Shown here: one piece after another, positions 57,945 through 64,000 of the stretch | Numbering within the stretch: the first letter of the stretch is position 1 | Layout of the letters: each line of letters opens with the position of its first letter | NCBI GenBank assembly: GCA_037783415.1 | Contig: JAZGTN010000169.1 | Span: 186,001 to 250,000 of the forward strand | Length of the DNA stretch: 64,000 nt | Direction of reading: 5' to 3' | Source: Leptasterias polaris | Taxonomy: Eukaryota; Echinodermata; Asteroidea; Forcipulatida; Asteriidae | Notes under the pieces: generated by a model | The model's database searches: none | What the model was told of the DNA's origin: nothing | Seen by the model: the letters and a program-made list of their open reading frames with translations, nothing else | Position numbers and translations under genes: made by a program

Positions 57945-58131
57945 CAAAAATAAGCCAGAGCTTAGAGCCTATAGGTACAGTGTCCAACAATGTCCAAGCA
58001 CGTCTTTTTGGAACCGTGGCTTCTGCATCCCTCTGGCTTAGGCCCCGTCTGCCAGACTCTCCTACCATAATGTGCAACTTGTCAAAAAATCTTAGCCAGA
58101 GCTGATCCAGAATCCGTGGTTTCGAAAAGGC
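57945..58131. mobile_element. AGGGCCTTTTCC-type foldback, diverged copy
   Basis: Has AAATAAGCCAGAGCTTAGAG, GGAACCGTGGCTTCTGC, CTCTGGCTTAGG and the end CGTGGTTTCGAAAAGGCAC, as in the copy at 35617. Borders are approximate. It lies just downstream of the Ig/FN3 gene. Confidence 0.5.
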
Positions 58132-58938
58132 ACTACAAATGGCAATTTTGGGGTGTTTTTATAGGGGCATCATACATTTCGCCAAGTATAACTTTTTTCG
58201 ATCATTGAAAATGAAAAGCTTTGATTGGCAAGCATGACAATTAGGATGCTTAACTATGTACAAAAACAAGGTGTTTGACAAGTCATGATTGACGAGTGTC
58301 ATTTGAAAGTATGGTGCCTAAAATGGGCAATACCAATTCCATGTAGGGCACAAGGTTAGGTACAACGTAGAACTTTGCAGAAAAGGTGTTGCCGTTTTGA
58401 GAAAAATCTAGTTAAAGTTAACTCAAATATTTGTAAAACTTGGAGGACGAGTAGACAACATTATTTGTGTGTTTTGAGGTACAGTGTCGACAATAATTTA
58501 ATGCCCTGTTGGACAATAGAGGGCGCTATGAACAAGTTCATCGGGCCAAGTTCGCACTAGGACCATTATTGTCGACTAAGCATAATAGAGGCCGATATCG
58601 CCTGGTACCCAAATATGTTATGGAGCACGAGTACTAGTTAATTGACCGCCAGTCAACAACAAACGGTCCCTGTGCGAACAATTGGTCTAGCCAGTCATTT
58701 TTGACTCTAATTATACTGTTCACAAATCCATTTGGTAAGTATTCTGTGTAAATGGAGGGTTTTAAAGTCTTTTAATGTCACTTTTGTTAAAGTTTTTAAG
58801 AATAATGATTGCTGAAACGTTCACAAATTAAACTTTATATGTGTGCATTGCAATATCTATAGATAATTTATAAAATAACTGCAGATAGAATTTGTTAGTT
58901 TAAAAATCGTTCCTGTCATTACGAGCCTGAGTCTTTAA

Positions 58939-59284
58939 AGGGTGTGTACAACATTGGTAATTGCCAAAGACCTGTATCCAAACTTGATGTGACCCAACAT
59001 ATACATGAAATAACAAACCTGTGAAAGTTTAAGCTAAATCGGTCTTCGGAGTCATGAGAAAACAGTGAAAAATCCCCTTATGTGTTTTAACTTCTTTTCA
59101 AACATCGGAATTTATCCTGCAGGATATAAAGACTATTATTTTACTCATTTCCTGAAAACTATGGCATTTCAAACAAAACTATTTCAAGGGAAGTTTTCTA
59201 CCATGACCATCTTTATACCATGTAAGTTATGTGCAAATCTGTGAACATTTATATTTTCATTCTTACCAATGTTGTACACACACT
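58939..59284. mobile_element. TTAA-flanked miniature element, copy 5
   Basis: 346 bp between TTAA sites (58935-58938, 59285-59288), with ends AGGGTGTGTACAACATTGG and CCAATGTTGTACACACACT. Confidence 0.88.
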
Positions 59285-59289
59285 TTAAG

Positions 59290-60834
59290 ATAAAAGACTT
59301 GGTTTTTTACATGATTTTGTTTGATTCTGTTAAACTGAGGACTGCACTACTGATAACTTGTTCATGGTGTTATACTTTGTTAGTGAGAAACGGTCGGCTG
59401 CATAACTTAAGAGTGGGCATGGGCGCTCAAAACCTTTGTCATTGCCCACACTTGCCCAACCCCCCCCCCCAAAAAAAAAAGTAAATAAAAAATAAAATCT
59501 GGTCTCGCCACTTGGAGTGAACCTATATCACTGCATTACACTGACTAAGTTTTTTATTAGTTATGATAATAAAACAAAATATATAAACAGAGCATACGGT
59601 TATTTAAACTAAAAAGTCCAGTTTATATGTAGTGTTTTTGTCGTAAATTTTAAGGTTGAGCTTTGAAAATATCAAGTTTCAGAAACCTTTCTGAAAAAGA
59701 AAATAACAGTTAAACTTAACACTAAATTGCCCATGCACTGCGAGTGAGCTTGCTTCTTCTATTGTGTTATAAAAAGGGGAAACAATGTGTAAGTTACCAC
59801 TCGGTGATCATTCGAACTACCGTATGATTAGTTCGAACTCTCAACTCAACTAGTTGAGCCATTCGGTATCCATTATTGAAAGTGGTAAACAAATAAAATG
59901 CAATCACCAGTGTGGAGAATAAATAACTTCGTATTATGTGCTAAAATTTGGAAAAAATATCACTCCGCCAGCTTGAGAATTATCGTTATCTGAAGAGCTC
60001 TTCGCTCTCAATTTTTGATGTAAACAATAAAGTCAAAGCAAAAGACATATTTTGTTTTCTGTCAAAGCAAGATATTTTGCATCAAAGACTTTTTAACAAC
60101 AAAATTGAGGAACTTACTGATGGGCGTATGTATTTGATTTAAGACGTGAGTAATATGGCCAGATCACAAAATGGCGCTGAGTGTGGTCGAATACACGAGT
60201 TGACATTTTCTATACTCAGACGACTCAAAACGTCCTAAAATTTCGTTATTTGATCAACATGGACAAGTTGGCTTACTCCACTAGACTTGAAGAAAATTAT
60301 GGTAAGTTTATTTTGGTTATTTCTAAAATAATAAAGGCTGAAATTATGTGTTATTTTGTTCCGTGCAACAATGTTCTAAGCCGGGCCAAACAGCACGCAC
60401 TCAATCAAAGGGGGAGTGGCAACCTCGTTCCCAGTGTGTACGATCTCCCCGCGCCATTTTTTCAAAAATTGCCTTGCCCTTGCTCGATTATAACCCCTGG
60501 AAGTGTGGCTTTGAAATATCCATATAATATTGGATATTAATTGGTAAAAGTTCTGTATCCACCTTCCACTTGTTCATTTATTGGAAAATAAAATAGTTTC
60601 TTATTAAGTTATTTGCTCAAATGAGATATTGCTTTTGTTTGGGCAATATGAGTGAAAGTGGCAGTCCGATCAGTGTTCTAGCTACGGTGGTCGGCGCCGG
60701 GCGGGCCCGACCGGCACCGAGGATTTCCGCCCACCACTTCTGATGAAAAACACTGCTTCCGACCAGCACTAATTTCACATAAAAAACTAATGTAAACGTA
60801 ACTAATTGTGAAGAAAAGTAGTACTTACATTCGT
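59290..60834. other. Intergenic, possible unproven exon
   Basis: ATG at 60259 opens MDKLAYSTRLEENY and runs into a consensus donor (TTATG|GTAAGT). CAAAATGGCGCTGA lies 90 bp upstream. There is no second exon in the window to confirm it. Confidence 0.2.
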
Positions 60835-61655
60835 AGTGGGCTGCACATGAAGACTCACATAAACAACATATGTCGGGCGGGATGGGCATTCATCTACAAA
60901 ATCGGAAAGATTAGAAGCTATCTGGACAAACCCTCAACTGAAAAATTAGTGCATGCATTCATTACACAAGAATTGATGGCTGCAACAGCCTTCTCTACGG
61001 TCTTCCGAACAATGATATAAAACGGCTCCAGCGCCTTCAAAATGCCGCAGCCAGATTGGTTTGTCGCTGTACGAGAAATGAACACATAACCCCAATCCTG
61101 CAGTCTCTTCACTGGCTTCCCGTCTCACAGCGAATAATTTTCAAAACACTAGTCCTCACTTTCAAATCAGTGCTTGGGCTAGCACCGTCATACATACAGG
61201 AGCTCGTTCAACGGCATCAGCCTACTCGTCGCCTACGATCTGCATCCCTCAATCTTCATCAACCTTCCCCTCCTCCACGGACTTGTTCGTATGGAGGTAG
61301 AGCATTCAGCGTTGTAGCTCCTTCACTTTGGAACAACCTGCCACCAATCATCAGGGAGTCGTCGACCATCGAGCTGTTCAAGTCTCGCCTAAAAACTCAT
61401 CTTTTTAAACAATATTTTTTATCATTGTAACTAATTTGAAAGGCGCTATTTTTCAATTTCTAAAACTATGTTTAACTCGCTAAATTTTTAGCTTACTGTT
61501 TGGCTGGTCCAGTCGTAATTTTCTGTAACAATTTTCTTATCTTTGTGTGTAATTTATTTTGGTTAATCCATGTGTTTTTGTATCAAGCGCCTTGAGGCGG
61601 AGCCGATCTGCTACTGTTTGCGCTTTATAAATTTCTCTTTATTATTATTATTATT
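60835..61655 (+). mobile_element. CR1/L2-type LINE 3' fragment
   Basis: Reads HMKTHINNICRAGWAFIYKI, then in another frame HITPILQSLHWLPVSQRIIF and FSVVAPSLWNNLPPIIRE, ending FKSRLKTHLF. There is one frameshift near 61000. The 3' UTR has CGCCTTGAGGCGG and GCGCTTTATAAATTTC before (TTA)n at 61640-61655. Confidence 0.85.
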
Positions 61656-62991
61656 ATTTCTGTCTTTCTTGTTTAAATTGCAATTGTACAGGGAACATGT
61701 TTTCGCGTGTTGTTGTCTAATGTTACGTCCACTCTCGTTCATCTGTCGAGTGCAATCAACAGATTTACGCCCCAACAAATTGGAGAAACTTTTGCGTAAT
61801 CTGAAATTTGCGCTGTGCAGAATAGGCAGCTACACTAGCGTATCGAGCACCAGTTTGCGCAATTTTCAGATTGCGCGCCGTCATGTAAACACGTTCGCGC
61901 TGTGCTTTGAATTCAGGGTTCTGCCCAGGATTTGTTTAGTGCCGGAATTTTTTTTCCCCTAGTACAGACTACAGTCAAGTCAATTTCTATTCGATCGTGC
62001 ACGGAGTGGTTACACACGTGCGCCCTGCAGCTGTGCCTTGAATGTAGGCCCTCAGTGCGCGCACGCCTTTACCGCCATGGGAAAACAATTTACAGCATCT
62101 ATGCATGGTGCTTACTCTGCAGTTCATTTCCGTTGTATTAAACGCTATAAAATATTAAGGTTCGCAACATGATGAAACTGGTATCATGTTATTCCAAGCG
62201 TAAAGCTGTAATCAGCGTGACTGGAAACCATTGCAAAATCAATGTGGGTTTCGTGCGTTGGATATATTGTACATCGTACAGGCGGGAGGAATGCTCGATC
62301 CTGGATCATTAAAATAGACTCAAACCAAAGAAGTAGGCTACTCGAAACTTTGATAGTACAGTTAGTTTTCATCTTGCAGTGGTCGTTTAAAAAAGTAGAG
62401 TCTCCAGCAGTGAAACCTGTGGTTATTTATATTTAGTTCAAAGATAGCACTTGGTAAAGCACAAGGAACATTCATTCTTTTCTATGGTGAGGCCCAACTG
62501 ATGTAGTTTCAAATAAAAATTAAAAAAACTCAACAAAACACCACACACAGAAAATATAAGCCTGACAGAAGAGAGCATAACATTGACGGAAAAACTAAGC
62601 AAATATTGTCTGTTATTAATTTATTTCTGGCACAACACTACTGTTATTTCTCTGATATATTTGCAGCCTCTCATACCTAAAATCTATCAAAAAAAAAACT
62701 TTGTCAAGCTTCCATAATTTTTGTTTAGGTTATCAACACGCAGTTTCGAACGTCATTTTTGATGGATTTTTAGTGACGTTTGAGAAAAAATGACGGAATT
62801 TGCATGACGTTAGAGAAAATTTACGGAATTTATTGCAAATGACGTTGGGTACTTTATTACCTTCGCGCAATCCACATCAAGCGTACTTAAACATAAGTTG
62901 ATTTAGTTTCCAAAAACTAGCGTTCGGAAGGAAGTATTTCCGTTGTTAATCATCTCAGATAAGTTTTGGTTTTTCATCTGGAGCTGTCCGA
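61656..62991. other. Intergenic, no gene seen
   Basis: No exon recognised. From 62740 on, GACGGAA and GACGTTAG motifs resemble the interior of the element at 62992. Confidence 0.5.
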
Positions 62992-63800
62992 TGGAGTCTC
63001 GAACGTCAGAAAGTCAGAGCGTTATAGACCTTATGCATATGACGTCATTTGAGTAGGGCGCCCTCGCCTAGAGGTCAAAAGGAAGATGTTCATTGGTCAG
63101 TCCTGTGCGCCGCGCGTACAAATCTGCGCATTTCCATTGTTTCGTCATCAGTTTACCTCTAAGATGGCGGCTTGGTGACGTCAATGCATAAGGTCTATTT
63201 ACTTGACGGAATTATTTTGCGCAAGTATTAACGGAAAACAGAAAACATGTGCGAGTCGAACTTACCCCCTCTGTTGACTTCTTGCCTAACTGCAAGAGGA
63301 CGATAGAGGGGGTAAGTCTCAAGTCAAGGGTTAACTTACAGGCTGATTGGTAAGTTCTCGGACGACACGCAAAAAAATTGACGGAAATGAAAAAATTTCA
63401 TCGCTGGAAATTTGAAAAAGGGATTACTCTTATTGTTGACCAGGTATCGCAGTAGTCATTGTTTCAAAATAATAATTATTTAAACGTGTTCTCATCATAT
63501 TTGTTTCGAATTTATTGAATGTTTGAAACTTTGGTTAATTGACATGTTTGTTATTGTTGAAATTTGTGACGGAAAAAAATGACGTTGGGGAGTTTGTCAT
63601 TAAAATACAATTTTTCTTTTCAATCAATTGTCGGATTTTTGTTTTCTCTTGCTGTTAAAGTATTTGGCATCAGCCCCCACAACCTGAGCATGCAAAAGAA
63701 AATATGTACCTCAGCAAATATGAAAATTTGATCATTTAAATACCTCTACATCTATAGTGGTAGTGGAAGTCCGTCAAAAACGCTGACGTTCGAGACTCCA
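62992..63800. mobile_element. Inverted-repeat element with TGACGGAA motifs
   Basis: Perfect 18-bp inverted ends TGGAGTCTCGAACGTCAG (62992-63009) and CTGACGTTCGAGACTCCA (63783-63800). The interior has dispersed GACGGAA and GACGTT motifs and a hairpin of CTTACCCCCTCT and AGAGGGGGTAAG. ATAGACC copy 7 sits 14 bp inside the left end. Similar motifs at 62740-62860 suggest an older relative next to it. Confidence 0.75.
63024..63198. mobile_element. ATAGACC miniature element, copy 7, nested
   Basis: 175 bp inserted just inside the left terminal repeat of the element 62992-63800. Both TGACGTCA sites and AAGATGGCGGC are intact. Confidence 0.92.
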
Positions 63801-64000
63801 AACCTTTTACCTCAATTTAGTTGAAAGGCATCGGTTGTCAATATTGTGTATGATAACATGTCAGGTACCTCGTAGTTAATTACACTACATCATATGAAAA
63901 ACTTGGGTGCATTTGCTCAATGACGACCGCAACGTAGCCCTCAGCACGTGAAACAGAAGGCCGTCTGAAGCAAAATCGGCAAACTTTCATTCATAAATAA

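Overview
This is animal nuclear DNA: GT-AG introns, mostly phase-1 extracellular-domain exons, a receptor tyrosine kinase, C-type lectins, and CR1/L2-type, Penelope and many miniature inverted-repeat elements. The repeat types and gene families suggest a marine invertebrate deuterostome, most likely an echinoderm. That assignment is inference; no ribosomal or mitochondrial marker is present.

Layout. 1-3154: a TTAA-flanked miniature element and a 5'-truncated CR1/L2-type LINE. 3172-14463 (minus): a 16-exon receptor tyrosine kinase with about five Ig domains, one FN3 domain, a membrane span and a complete split kinase domain; its exon phases join into 1074 codons. 14464-21075: repeats only. 21076-21822 (minus): an intronless secreted protein with a C-type lectin domain and a PAN-like domain (lectin A). 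21823-31069: dense repeats, including a 69-bp minisatellite. 31070-31797 (plus): a paralogue (lectin B), broken by a 5-bp tandem duplication inside the PAN-like domain. 31798-35485: repeats. 35486-57801 (plus): an 11-exon gene for a secretory protein with three Ig domains, one FN3 domain and a hydrophobic C-terminus that suggests a GPI anchor (534 aa, all phases agree). 57802-64000: repeats and another LINE tail.

The four protein genes form a mirror: kinase(-), lectin A(-), lectin B(+), Ig/FN3 protein(+). All four encode cell-surface or secreted proteins, so a recognition or adhesion role is plausible, but nothing in the sequence shows that they act together.

The most striking feature is the repeat content. 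Several unrelated-looking miniature elements share the terminal sequence ATAGACC, and the main one (seven 175-bp copies) carries two TGACGTCA palindromes and an AAGATGGCGGC motif. Many insertions are nested, with readable target duplications: TTAA, a 6-bp, a 9-bp and a 12-bp direct repeat, and TA. This lets part of the insertion order be read directly.
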